From positions 3,662,501-3,726,500 of the forward strand of contig JAGTPG010000002.1 in NCBI GenBank assembly GCA_018195615.1: 64,000 bases of DNA, read 5' to 3'. The stretch comes from Streptomyces tuirus. Its GTDB lineage: Bacteria; Actinomycetota; Actinomycetes; Streptomycetales; Streptomycetaceae. The stretch's first letter is position 1, and every line of letters begins with the position of its first letter. The translations under genes and the position numbers were made by a program. The notes beneath the pieces were generated by a model that worked only from the letters and a program-made list of their open reading frames with translations, searched no databases and was not told the origin of the DNA. Below, piece after piece: positions 51,112 to 60,430 of the stretch.

Positions 51112-51926
51112 CGGCTCCCGGGGTGGAGCGGAACGAGGTGGCCCGGTCCGCCCCCGAGCCGACACGTCAGGCACCGGCCCGGACATCACCGAGGCCCCGC
51201 ATCAGCCCGCGGAAGCTGACCGTCCTGCCCACCGCTCTGGTCGCCGTACTGCTCGCCACCTGGCTCTGGTTCCAGCAGGCCGACCTGGACGCGCTGTCCC
51301 GGAACGCCCTGTCGGGCGGCCAGGTCTCGAAGGCCCTGTGGCAGCACATCGAACTGACGGCGATCTCCACGTTCTTCGTGCTGATCATCGCGATCCCGCT
51401 CGGGATCCTGCTGACGCGCCGGGCGTTCGACAAAGCCACCCCGGTGGTGATGGCGTTCGCCAATACGGGCCAGGCGACGCCCGCGATCGGCCTGCTGGCC
51501 CTGCTGGTGATCTGGCTGGGCATCGGCCGCCGGGCCGCCCTGATCGGCATGATCGTCTACGCCGTCCTGCCCGTGCTGTCGAACACGATCACCGGCCTGA
51601 AGGCGAACGACCCGACCCTGCTGGAGGCGGCCCGGGGCATCGGCATGTCCCCGACGGGGGTGCTGACCCGGGTGGAACTGCCGCTGGCGGTCCCGCTGAT
51701 CCTGGCGGGCGTGCGGACGGCCCTCGTCCTGAACGTCGGCACGGCGACCCTGGCGGTGTTCGGCGGGGGCGGCGGACTGGGCGTACTGATCACGACCGGG
51801 ATCACCAACCAGCGGATGCCGGTGCTGGTGCTGGGCTCGGTGCTGACGGTGGTCCTGGCGCTGCTGGTGGACTGGCTGGCGTCGCTGGCGGAACTGCTGC
51901 TGCGGCCGCGGGGGTTGCAGACGTGA
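51108..51926 (+). CDS. OpuC-type osmoprotectant ABC transporter, permease 2
   Basis: 272 aa from GTG 51108, overlapping the ATPase stop by 4 nt. The N-tail of about 35 residues is Pro/Arg-rich. Membrane segments start at VLPTALVAVLLATWLWF. ELTAISTFFVLIIAIPLGIL, ANTGQATPAIGLLALLVIWL and EAARGIGMSPTGVLTRVELP are permease signatures parallel to permease 1. GGGGGLGVLITTGITNQ lies before the last helices. The pair forms a heterodimeric channel. Confidence 0.9.
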   Translation: MTAPGVERNEVARSAPEPTRQAPARTSPRPRISPRKLTVLPTALVAVLLATWLWFQQADLDALSRNALSGGQVSKALWQHIELTAISTFFVLIIAIPLGILLTRRAFDKATPVVMAFANTGQATPAIGLLALLVIWLGIGRRAALIGMIVYAVLPVLSNTITGLKANDPTLLEAARGIGMSPTGVLTRVELPLAVPLILAGVRTALVLNVGTATLAVFGGGGGLGVLITTGITNQRMPVLVLGSVLTVVLALLVDWLASLAELLLRPRGLQT

Positions 51927-52885
51927 GGGCCCGGGCGGGGCTCCTGGCGATGGTGCTGCTGGCGGCCTCCGCTTGCGGCCTGACCAGCGGCTCCCCCATG
52001 GCCGACGACGTGCGGCCCGGGTCGGTCGGACGGGGCGAGCCGCTCAAGGGCGCGAGTCTGACGGTGACGTCCAAGTCGTTCACCGAGGGGCTGATCCTCG
52101 GCGCGGTCATGGGCATCGCCCTGGAGGCGGCGGGGGCGGAGGTGCTCGACCGCACGGGCATCCAGGGCTCCATCGGCAGCCGGGAGGCCGTGCGGAAGGG
52201 CGACGCGGACGCCGGGTACGAGTACACGGGCACGGCGTGGATCACCTACCTGGGGCACAGCAAGCCGATCACCGACCCGCACGAGCAGTGGGAGGTGGTG
52301 CGGAAGGAGGACGCGGCGAACGGACTGACCTGGCTGCGGCCGTCGTCACTCGACAACACGTACGCCCTGGCGATGAACCAGGAGAACGCGAGGAAGCACG
52401 GCACGAAGACCATGTCGGACGTGGCGCGGCTGGCGAAGTCCGACCCGGGCGCGGTGAAGCTGTGCGTGGAGGTCGAGTTCGCGAACCGGGCGGACGGCTT
52501 GCCGGGCATGCAGAAGCGGTACGGGATGGATCTGCCGGCGCGGAACGTCACGCAGATGGACACGGGGATCATCTACACCCAGACCGCGAAGGGCAACTGC
52601 ACGTACGGGGAGGTGTTCACGACCGACGGGCGCATCAAGTCCATGAATCTCGTGGTCATGGAGGACGACAAGAAGTTCTTCCCCAACTACAACGCCGCGC
52701 CGATGGTCAACACGAAGACGCTGCGGGAGTGGCCGGCGATCGCGGACGTTCTGAACCCGGTGACGGCGCGGTTGAACAACACGGTGGCGCAGACGTTGAA
52801 CGCGAGGGTGGATGTGGAGGGGGAGGATCCGCATCAGGTGGCGTTGGAGTGGATGGTGGAGGAGGGGTTGGTCAGGGAGGGATAG
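51923..52885 (+). CDS. OpuC-type osmoprotectant-binding lipoprotein
   Basis: 320 aa from GTG 51923, overlapping the previous stop by 4 nt. The lipobox is AASAC with Cys18 after a hydrophobic stretch LLAMVLLAASA. The binding domain begins LTVTSKSFTEGLILGAVMGI and contains YEYTGTAWITYLGH, an OpuAC-type pocket segment. The Tyr/Trp residues for trimethylammonium binding are plausible but not individually verified. It is the substrate receptor of the four-gene transporter; the downstream ArsR-type operator begins 7 nt after its stop. Confidence 0.9.
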   Translation: MRARAGLLAMVLLAASACGLTSGSPMADDVRPGSVGRGEPLKGASLTVTSKSFTEGLILGAVMGIALEAAGAEVLDRTGIQGSIGSREAVRKGDADAGYEYTGTAWITYLGHSKPITDPHEQWEVVRKEDAANGLTWLRPSSLDNTYALAMNQENARKHGTKTMSDVARLAKSDPGAVKLCVEVEFANRADGLPGMQKRYGMDLPARNVTQMDTGIIYTQTAKGNCTYGEVFTTDGRIKSMNLVVMEDDKKFFPNYNAAPMVNTKTLREWPAIADVLNPVTARLNNTVAQTLNARVDVEGEDPHQVALEWMVEEGLVREG

Positions 52886-52892
52886 AGGCGAG

Positions 52893-52926
52893 TTGCAAAG
52901 AAACCCTTGCAAGGGTCTCTTTGCAA
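52893..52926. promoter_or_regulatory. 34-bp palindromic operator upstream of the ArsR-type gene
   Basis: Outer arms TTGCAAAGA (52893-52901) and TCTTTGCAA (52918-52926) enclose the perfect palindrome ACCCTTGCAAGGGT (52903-52916); only one base pair is mismatched. A third TTTGCA lies at 52933-52938, just before GTG 52942. The arrangement fits autoregulation by the winged-helix protein encoded next. Confidence 0.8.
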
Positions 52927-52941
52927 GGATAGCTTTGCATC

Positions 52942-53526
52942 GTGACCGAATCCCGGAACCATCAGGTGCGGCAGCTCGACGCCCGATCCCTGCGCGGACT
53001 CGCGCACCCCCTGCGGATGCAGTTGCTGGACGCCCTGCGCTTCGGCGGCCCGGCCACCGCCTCGCAACTGGCCGCGAAGCTGGGCGAGTCCAGCGGCGCC
53101 ACCAGCTACCACCTGCGCCAACTCGCGGAGTACGGCTTCATCGAGGACGCCCCCGAGCGGGGCAAGGGACGCGAGCGGTGGTGGAAGGCGGCCCACGGCG
53201 GCCTCCGCTTCGACGACGCCCTGCTCACCGACTCGGACCCGGCCGTACGCGGGGCGGCGGACCTTTATGTGCACGAGGTCGCCACCTCGCAGACCCGGGA
53301 CGTGTCGACCTGGCTGGGCAATCGCGACTCATGGCCCGAGGAGTGGAGCCGCGTCTGGGACATGAGCAGCTGGACGCTGCGCCTGACGCCCGAACTGACG
53401 CGGGACCTCGTCGGCAAGATGCACGCACTGATCGAGACCTACCGCGACCACGAGGCTGCCGAGGACGCCCCCGGCGCCGAGCAGGTGCGCTTGCACACCC
53501 ACGCCTTCCCGACCAGGACGGACTGA
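52942..53526 (+). CDS. ArsR/SmtB-type winged-helix transcriptional regulator
   Basis: 194 aa from GTG 52942. The HTH is ARSLRGLAHPLRMQLLDALR, ATASQLAAKLGESSGATSYH then LRQLAEYGFIEDAPERGKGR. The C-terminal 110 residues hold helical dimer or ligand features (WPEEWSRVWDMSSWTLRLTP) without a metal-site Cys cluster, so it is one of the non-metal Streptomyces ArsR-like regulators. A 34-bp palindrome covers the start region. It is cotranscribed with a 59-aa protein 1 nt after its stop. Confidence 0.87.
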   Translation: MTESRNHQVRQLDARSLRGLAHPLRMQLLDALRFGGPATASQLAAKLGESSGATSYHLRQLAEYGFIEDAPERGKGRERWWKAAHGGLRFDDALLTDSDPAVRGAADLYVHEVATSQTRDVSTWLGNRDSWPEEWSRVWDMSSWTLRLTPELTRDLVGKMHALIETYRDHEAAEDAPGAEQVRLHTHAFPTRTD

Positions 53527-53527
53527 G

Positions 53528-53707
53528 ATGCACCCCGACATCCACCTCGCCCTGCACCACGCCCGCGGCGCCGAGCTCCGTGCGCAGGCCCAAACGCACC
53601 GCCGGGCCACCGCGCCTCGGCGTGAACTCCGCACCCGGCTCGGCTGGACGCTCGTGGAACTCGGCCTCCGCCTGGCCACCACGCCCCGACCGGCCACGGC
53701 CCACTAG
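53528..53707 (+). CDS. Short basic protein (59 aa) downstream of the ArsR-type gene
   Basis: ATG 53528 lies 1 nt after the regulator stop (TGAGATG arrangement). It encodes MHPDIHLALHHARGAELRAQ and ends LRTRLGWTLVELGLRLATTP plus a short tail. It is an amphipathic Arg-rich helix with a C-terminal hydrophobic patch. Proteins of this type recur in Streptomyces next to ArsR-like regulators as I recall them; a role as a small membrane-associated partner is only a guess. Its stop overlaps the stop of the convergent Lon-like gene by 3 nt. Confidence 0.65.
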   Translation: MHPDIHLALHHARGAELRAQAQTHRRATAPRRELRTRLGWTLVELGLRLATTPRPATAH

Positions 53708-54494
53708 CAGCTCGGCACGGACCCCTTACCCGTCTCCAGGGCCACCAGCGAACTCACCGTGCTCTTCAGGTCGGTCACCGGGATCAGCCGCAGACCCTTC
53801 GGCAGCTCCGCGCGCGCGTCCCCGCACTCCGCCTTCGGGACGAGGAACACGGTCGCCCCGTCCCGCTTGGCGGCCTGCGTCTTGAGGGCGACGCCGCCCA
53901 CCGCACCCACCGTGCCGTCCGCCTCGATCGTGCCCGTACCGGCGATGACCCGGCCGCCCGTGAGATCACCACCCGTGCCGTCGCCGTCGAGCTTGTCGAT
54001 GATCCCCAGGGAGAACAGCAGCCCCGCACTGGGCCCGCCCACGTCCGCGAGGCGCAGGCCGACCTTGACGTCCTTGTCGTCGAGGCCGAGATAGCCCAGC
54101 GCGGCCTGCGTCGCCGCGTCCTGGGACTCCTTCATCTGCGCCTCGTTGTGCCGCTCGATCTCCTTGACCGTGTCCCCGCTCGGGTAGAGGGCATCGCGCG
54201 GCATGACGGCCTCGTCGGTGCGGAACCAGCCGTCGACGACGTCCGGGAGTGAGACACGGGTGTCCGGTGAGGTCGCCACGATGGTCGTCATCCGCAGCTG
54301 CCCACGGGTGTCCCGGGTCGGCGCCCCGAGATGGTGATCACCGGCGTCCCCTTGTGCTCGCCGAGCACGTTCGCCGTCTCCCCCGGGTGCGCCACCGAGA
54401 ACGGCAGCGGCGCGAACACCGCCGTGGCGAGCAGGGCCACGACGGGCAGGGCGCAGACGGCGATGGTCTGGGGGCGCGTGAGGCGAGAGAACAC
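53704..54494 (-). CDS. Membrane-anchored Lon-like (S16) serine protease (one frameshift)
   Basis: About 263 aa after adding one G near 54320. It begins MFSRLTRPQTIAVCALPVVA with a membrane helix, then GETANVLGEHKGTPVITISG. The S16 domain has ADVGGPSAGLLFSLGI with the catalytic Ser and GTIEADGTVGAVGGVALKTQ followed by AAKRDGATVFLVP, where the catalytic Lys is in KTQAAK or the following turn. These are secreted-facing Lon-domain proteins without ATPase (YlbL-like). The PDZ domain of YlbL is reduced here to the short linker. Substrate unknown. Confidence 0.83.
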
Positions 54495-54569
54495 GGGATC
54501 AATCTAACGCGGGGGTGGGATGCGGCCAGGGCCAGGTAGGCCGGGGCCGTCCTCGCGACCCGGCTCAGG

Positions 54570-55211
54570 TCAGCGCAGCGCCTCCGCGACCTCCCGCGCC
54601 GCCTCGACGACCCGCTCCCCCACCCGCTCCGGCACCACGTCCGCCAGCATCACCACGCCCACGCTGCCCTCGACGCCGGTCACGCCCAGCAGCGGGGCCG
54701 CCGCCCCGCACGCCCCGGCCTCCAGTTCCCCGTGCGTCAGGGTGTACCCCGGGACCGCCATCGGGTGCTGCCGGGCCGCGAGGATCGCCTTGCCCGCGGC
54801 GCCCCGGTCCAGGGGGTGCCGGAAACCGGCCCGGTAGGCGACGTGGTAGTCCGTCCAGGTCGGCTCCACCACGGCCACGGCGAGCGCGTCCGCGCCGTCC
54901 ACCAGGGTCAGATGCGCCGTCGCGCCGATGTCCTCGGCGAGCGACCGCAGCGCCGGCATCGCGGCCTCCCGTACCAGTGGATGGACCTGCCGCCCCAGAC
55001 CCAGCACCCCGAGCCCGACCCGGGCACGTCCGCCCAGGTCACGGCGTATGAGCGCGTGCTGTTCCAGCGTGGCGAGCAACCGGTACACAACAGTCCGGTT
55101 CACGCCCAGCCTGAGGGAGAGCTCGGTCACGGTGAGCCCGTGGTCCGTGTCGGCGAGCAGTTTGAGGACACGCAGTCCCCTGTCGAGCGTCTGGGAGGTC
55201 TCCGCGGTCAC
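54570..55211 (-). CDS. IclR-family transcriptional regulator
   Basis: 213 aa from GTG 55211, chosen because AAGGAG is 8 nt upstream. The N-terminal winged helix is SQTLDRGLRVLKLLADTDHG then LTVTELSLRLGVNRTVVYRL. The effector domain has HPLVREAAMPALRSLAEDIG, RAGFRHPLDRGAAGKAILAA and CGAAAPLLGVTGVEGSVGVV. It is a small-molecule responsive regulator of catabolic genes. No catabolic target is adjacent on the left, so the regulon cannot be deduced. Confidence 0.9.
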   Translation of the reverse strand: MTAETSQTLDRGLRVLKLLADTDHGLTVTELSLRLGVNRTVVYRLLATLEQHALIRRDLGGRARVGLGVLGLGRQVHPLVREAAMPALRSLAEDIGATAHLTLVDGADALAVAVVEPTWTDYHVAYRAGFRHPLDRGAAGKAILAARQHPMAVPGYTLTHGELEAGACGAAAPLLGVTGVEGSVGVVMLADVVPERVGERVVEAAREVAEALR

Positions 55212-55569
55212 GACGCCCACTCCTTAGTGGTGAGGTCGGCGGCCCTCTGGCGGCGGATGCGTCACCGAGTCCCTTCGGCAACGCGATTCAGAGGCCGCCG
55301 ATCGGCGGCGGCCCGGCCTGTCCGGACCGCGTCGCTTCACGGCTGCGCTCCGCGGCGGCGCTGCCACGGGGCGTGTGCGTAGCGGGACAGTAGCGAAGGC
55401 GGTTCGCTGAGCGGAAGGCTCCGTCCAGAATCCGGGCACGGGCCGGCACTCAGTGGCGCCGTTTGCCCGCATACGCGCATCAGCGGCCACATGAGGCCTC
55501 ACAGACCGCACACCACACTCCCCCAACCGGAAGGAGTCGGAGTCAGGCGCGGTGGACCGGAGCGGGACG
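55212..55569. promoter_or_regulatory. Gene-free 358-bp region upstream of the IclR gene
   Basis: Contains the IclR promoter region and the perfect palindrome CCGCCGATCGGCGG (55295-55308), a candidate operator or small hairpin. No coding potential or RNA gene seen; the helicase gene ends at 55570. Confidence 0.45.
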
Positions 55570-57368
55570 TCACTTCATCCGGGTAGCCCACTCCTGCACC
55601 TTGGCGATCCGCTGCCGCAACTGCCCCGCCGTCGCCTCGGCCGCCGGAGGCCCCCGCACACGCGCCGCAGCTCCGTGTGGATCACGCCGTGCGGCTTGCC
55701 GCTCTGGTGGACGTACGCGCCGACCATCGTGTTGAGCTGTCGGCGCAGCTCCATCATCTCCTTGTGGGAGACCACCGGCCGCCGCTCGGCGGGCACTTCG
55801 AGCAGGTCGGCCTCCTCGTCCGGCTTCTTGCGGCTGTGCGCGATCTGCCGGGCCTGCCGCTTCTGCAGCAGCAGCTGGACCTGGTCGGGCTCCAGCAGCC
55901 CAGGGATGCCGAGGTAGTCCTGCTCCTCCTCGCTCCCCGGGTGGGCCTGCATGCCGAACTCGGCGCCGTTGTACATGACCCGGTCGAAGACGGCGTCCGA
56001 CTCCAGCGCCTCGAAGGGCAGCATGTCCTGCTCGCCGGTGTCCTCGTCCTGCTCCTTGTTCGCCTCCTCCATCTCCTTCTCGGATTCGGCGTACGGGTCC
56101 TCCTCGCCCTCCTTCTTGGGCTTGTCGAGGACGTGATCGCGCTCGCGCTCCATCTCGTTGGCGAAGGAGAGCAGGTCGGGCACGGTCGGCAGGAACACGG
56201 AGGCCGTCTCGCCGCGCCGCCGGGACCGTACGAAACGGCCCACGGCCTGCGCGAAGAAGAGCGGCGTCGAGATAGTGGTGGCGTACACCCCGACCGCGAG
56301 CCGCGGAACGTCCACGCCCTCGGACACCATCCGCACCGCGACCATCCACCGGTCGGTGTTGCCGCTGAACTCGTCGATCCGCTCGGAGGCACCGGAGTCG
56401 TCGGACAGCACGAGGGTCGCCTTGTCGCCGGTGATCTCCCGGATGAGCTTGGCGTAGGCACGCGCCGAGTCCTGGTCGGAGGCGATGACGAGCGCGCCCG
56501 CGTCCGGGATGGCCTTCCGTACTTCCGTCAGCCGCTGGTCGGCGGCGCGCAGCACGGCCGGCATCCACTCGCCGCGCGGATCGAGCGCGGTCCGCCAGGC
56601 CTGGCTGATGGCGTCCTTGGTCATGGGCTCGCCGAGCCGCGCGGCGACCTCGTCGCCGGCCTTGGTGCGCCAGCGCATGTTGCCGCTGTAGGAGAGGAAG
56701 ATGACGGGCCGCACGACGTTGTCGGCGAGCGCGTTGCCGTACCCGTAGGTGTAGTCGGCGGCGGACCGCCGGATGCCGTCCTGCCCCTCCTCGTACGTCA
56801 CGAAGGGGATGGGGTTGGTGTCGGACCGGAAGGGCGTACCGGTCAGGGCGAGCCGGCGGGTGGCGGGCTCGAAGGCCTCGAGACAGGCCTCGCCCCACGA
56901 CTTGCTGTCACCGGCGTGGTGGATCTCGTCAAGAATGACGAGGGTCTTGCGCTGCTCGACCCGGTTCCGGTGCAGCATGGGCCGCACACCGACACCGGCG
57001 TACGTCACGGCGACCCCGTGGTACTCCCGGCCGAGCGGCCCGGCGCTGTACTCGGGGTCGAGCTTGATGCCGATGCGCGCGGCCGCCTCGGCCCACTGCT
57101 TCTTCAGATGCTCGGTGGGGGCCACCACCGTCACCTGCTGCACGACATGGTGGTGCAGCAGCCAGGACGCCAGCGTCAGCGCGAAGGTCGTCTTGCCGGC
57201 GCCGGGGGTGGCGACCGCCAGGAAGTCCCGCGGCTGCTCCTGGATGTACTTCTCCATCGCGCCCTGCTGCCAGGCGCGCAGTTTGCTGGCGGTACCCCAG
57301 GGGGCGCGGCCGGGGAACGCCGGGGACAGGTGGTGCGAGGCAGAGCTTGTGCCGGCGGTGGTAGTCAC
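55570..57368 (-). CDS. SF2 DEAD/DEAH-box helicase of the UvrB/restriction-type III group (one frameshift)
   Basis: About 599 aa from GTG 57368. Walker A is AVATPGAGKTTFAL at about 52-64, motif II LVILDEIHHAG, motif III LALTGTPFRSD, and the helicase C-domain has VIASDQDSARAYAKLIREI, RMVSEGVDVPRLAVGVYAT and FAQAVGRFVRSRRRGE. An acidic region rich in EE and KKEGEEDPYAE follows, then a coiled C-terminus. A G missing near 55640 breaks the end; repair gives CGGPPAAEATAGQLRQRIAK. The conserved Streptomyces gene is suspected to act in DNA repair or RNA handling; no nuclease domain is visible. Confidence 0.88.
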
Positions 57369-57542
57369 GGTCTCCGTCGGGGGTCGGGCGGCTCGTTCGA
57401 GCGAGCCTGACGGCTCGGCTACGTATGACAACCGGGCCACCCTACCGGCGGCCCGGGGGTGTCAACGCGGGGACCGGGCCGGGTCACGCCTGGGTGGGAT
57501 CCACGTCACAGCCGCCGCAACCGTCCCGCGATCGCCCCGACC

Positions 57543-57872
57543 TCAGCCCCCGCCCCACGACTCCACATCCACGACCAGCGCGTACGCCACGTCCTGATCC
57601 ACACCGGCCAGGTCGACGCCGTTGAGGGCGAGGAAGGTGGCGGTGGCCGGCCGGGCGGTGCGCTTGTTCCCGTCGACGATGGAGTGGTTGGCGGCGATGG
57701 CGTGCGGGAGGGCGGCCGCCTGCCGAAGGCGATCTCGGCAATGCCGGTGACCTCGTCGACGGTCAGGTACGGCCGGCAGCACCACGTCCTCCGGCGTGCG
57801 CCCCTGCGCGTCCGCGAGGTCGCCGAGGGCCTGCCTCAGGGTCGGGTCGAGTGGCAGGACGAGGTCGGACAT
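57543..57872 (-). pseudogene. Decayed antitoxin plus Doc/Fic toxin remnant
   Basis: From ATG 57872 the first about 32 codons (LPLDPTLRQALGDLADAQGR then TPEDVVL) look like the start of a ribbon-type antitoxin. Then another frame shows YLTVDEVTGIAEIAFG, the start of a Doc toxin, and finally the Fic core AANHSIVDGNKRTARPATAT and LNGVDLAGVDQDVAYALV to the stop at 57543. Between FG and the AALPHAIA start of the Fic helix about 30 residues are missing. At least one single-base error and one real deletion seem to be involved. Even after frame repair both proteins would be incomplete. Confidence 0.6.
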
Positions 57873-57914
57873 GCGCAGAGGCTTACGGTCGGCGATCACC
57901 GCATGACGACTGCT

Positions 57915-59395
57915 TTACGGTCGTCCGTCCCGCGGTCCCCTCGCCCGCAACCGCGTCGACACCCACGCCCCCACGAGCGCCACGGCCGCCATCGGCAGGA
58001 ACACCGAGGCGAAGGCGGTCGGGTGGGAGCCGGAGGTGTGGGTGGTCGTGTGGGTCACCGTGCCGCCGCCGAGGGCTGCGAAGGCGGCGCCGCCGGCGGA
58101 GAGGAGGACGACGTTGGAGAGGCCGTCGGAGATCTGGAGGGCGGCGGAGTTGGTGCCGGCCTCCTCGGGGAGGAGAGCTTCAGCAGGAGCACGCTCGTGG
58201 AGGAGATGACGAGCCCCATGCCGAAGCAGCCGAAGCCCCAGGCGACGGCCAGGGTCCAGACGGGCACGGAGTCGAGGAGCACACTCGGTGCCGTGGCGAC
58301 GGCCGCCGCCACCAGCAGCATCCCGACGGTCGTCAACCGCTCCCGGTACGGCTCGAACCGCGACCGCGACTGCACCCACGAGCCCAGCGCCCACGTCCCG
58401 CCGCCCGCGGCGAGCGAGAGCCCGGCCATGGTCGGACTGAGCCCGCGCTGGGTGACGAGCATCAGCGGCACGAACGACTCCGCGGCGATGAAGGACCCCG
58501 CGGCGACGCCGCGCAGCAGCACGACGGAGGGCAGCCCGCGGGCGGCCCGGTACGTGCCCTCGGGCAGCAGCCCCAGCACGGCGGGCACGAGCAGGGCGAG
58601 TCCCACGGCACCGGGCAGGAGCGAGAGCGGGCGCAGGTCCTGGGCGGCGTACTGGAGCAGCCCGGCGCCGAGGGAGATGGCGAGGGCCAGGCGGATACGG
58701 CGGCGGTCGACGGAGTGAGCCTTCCCCTCCGGCATCGCCACCGGGCCGGAGGCCCGGCTCCGTATCTGCGGCAGGGCGAGGACCAGCGGGAAGACGACGA
58801 GCACGGGTATCCCGACGAACACCCACCGCCACCCGAGCTGCTCGGTCACCGCGCCGGCGGCGAGCGGGCCGACGATCGACGGCAGGATCCAACTCGCGGC
58901 GAACGCGGCCATGATGGCAGGCCGCAGCCGTTCCGGATAAGCCCGCCCGACGACGACGTACAACGCGACGATCACCAGCCCGCCGCCGAGCCCCTGCACG
59001 GCCCGCCCCAGGATGAACACCCACATCGCCCCGGCCGTCCCCGACAGCAACAGCCCGGCCCCGAAGGAGGCGATGCCGGTGGTCAACGGCCCGAGGGGCC
59101 CGCGCCGGTCGGACCACTGCCCGGAGAGCACCATCCCGAACAGGCTGGTCGTGAAGTACCCGGAGAACGCGAACGCGTACAGCGACACCCCGTCGAGCTC
59201 CCGCGCCGCGACCGGCATCGCCGTGCCAACGGCCGTCGCCTCGAAGGCGATGAGCAGCACGACGGAGACGATCCCGACACTCAACGCCCGATACGCCCGC
59301 CCCAGCACGCTCTCGTCCGCCTTGGCGACGGAGGGGGATTCAGTGGCGTCTACGACATCTACGACATCTGCGTCACGCGGCTTCGGGACGGTCAT
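57915..59395 (-). CDS. MFS transporter, EmrB-like (one frameshift)
   Basis: About 494 aa from ATG 59395. Helix 1 region VGIVSVVLLIAFEATAVGTA, then MPVAARELDGVSLYAFAFSG, motif A GQWSDRRGPLGPLT, VQGLGGGLVIVALYVVVGRA and WILPSIVGPLAAGAVTEQL with WRWVFVGIPVL. A C missing near 58180 breaks the frame; repair gives LSSPEEAGTNSAALQISDGL and a last helix pair ending STRLRARGPRDGRP. Such DHA-type exporters confer resistance to antibiotics or dyes. The gene has no adjacent regulator on its 5' side. Confidence 0.85.
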
Positions 59396-59479
59396 GCCCG
59401 CCAGCGTAAGGTCCACCCAACGCTTTGACCCCTGTCCCGAGACGGTCCGCTCATGCGACCTTGGTCGTACGTCTCCGCT

Positions 59480-59517
59480 CGCGGGGAGTCACGTGGGTTC
59501 GAATCCCGCCACGGCCT
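59480..59517 (+). other. 3'-end fragment of a tRNA gene (possible attachment-site remnant)
   Basis: The T arm GTGGG-TTCGAAT-CCCGC (59493-59509) and an acceptor strand CACGGCC (59510-59516) plus discriminator T form the 3' end of a tRNA; no matching 5' GGCCGTG, D arm or anticodon arm is found upstream. tRNA 3' ends are duplicated when integrative elements insert. The lower-GC gene beside it fits an old insertion. No integrase is present. Confidence 0.6.
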
Positions 59518-59536
59518 CTAGCGCATGAACAGGCAC

Positions 59537-60186
59537 TCAGCTGAGACACACTCGAAATCCGTAGCTCCTGGCCTTCGCTCGCCATGAGGCAGTGTCCGCG
59601 TCCCACTCATCGAATTCTTGCATGACAGTTGCCGGAGATTCATCGCTGATTTGAAAAAGGGCGTCCCTTTGCCGCTCCGCCAGATCAGCACCTTCCCTCT
59701 CTCTGTTGAGGAATTCCTCAATCTCTTCCTTGTCCCCCTCCGGAGGGGGCAGCGCCCCCACTCGGTGATCATACTGTTGCCGACGGCAAGCATTTGGGAA
59801 TACGTGTGCCAACTAGGTTCACTGTGTGGGTTCTGCTGAACCTTGGCATCGAGCTTTCCCGACTCCCTGTACCACTTCTCGCAAATTGCGTCAGCGTCTT
59901 TGACGTAATCCGACTTTGAGGGCGGACCGTCAGAGTCAGAGGGCGTCGGGGTCGGGGGCGGAGTCGGAGTCGGAGGGTTCTTGGAATCATCGGAACCATC
60001 TGAGTCGTCAGTATCGTCCGCGCTCCCCTCCGATTGGCCGGTAACCCTCATAACCATGTCGGAGATCGTGTCAACACCAAAAAAGAAACTCAGGAGTCCG
60101 CAGATTCCGGCAAGAACACCGATGCCAACGAAAACTTGCTGAATTCTGTTGCTGTTGTTGCTGTTGTTGCCGTTGTTGCCTGTCAC
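59537..60186 (-). CDS. Membrane-anchored Asn-rich accessory protein (one frameshift)
   Basis: About 216 aa from GTG 60186. The N-terminus is a run of Asn/Gly/Ser residues (NNGNNSNNSN) encoded by GTT-type triplets, then a membrane helix VFVGIGVLAGICGLLSFFFG. An acidic Ser/Asp spacer, a Pro/Thr stalk (NPPTPTPPPTPTPSDSD) and an outer helical domain follow (DYVKDADAICEKWYRESGKL). A G missing near 59735 is repaired as EWGALPPPEGDKEEIEEFLN, ending SYGFRVCLS. GC content is clearly below the surroundings, suggesting transfer. Function unknown; the build is that of a secreted-domain anchor protein. Confidence 0.7.
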
Positions 60187-60430
60187 CCTTGATCCCGTCA
60201 ACCCTCGGTGCCCATTGTTCCGCAGGACGCAGATTCTGAACTCGGAGTTGCAGGCTGGGAAGCTGTAAAAGGGGCGCTGAGGAGCGCACCGGGGGCGCTT
60301 GGGAGTGCATCGGGCGCGCCAGTGGCGGAGTTCGTGGTGCGCTGACGGCCGCACCCTGCACACCCGAGGTCCGTCATGACGATTCCCGAGGTTGACCCTG
60401 ACGCACGGTCAACCTCCCAGCGTGGTCCGC

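Noticed and set aside
55224..55526. Minus-strand 100-codon open frame upstream of the IclR gene
   Set aside because: Arg/Pro-rich with no start signal or conserved pattern; GC3 bias is not protein-like.
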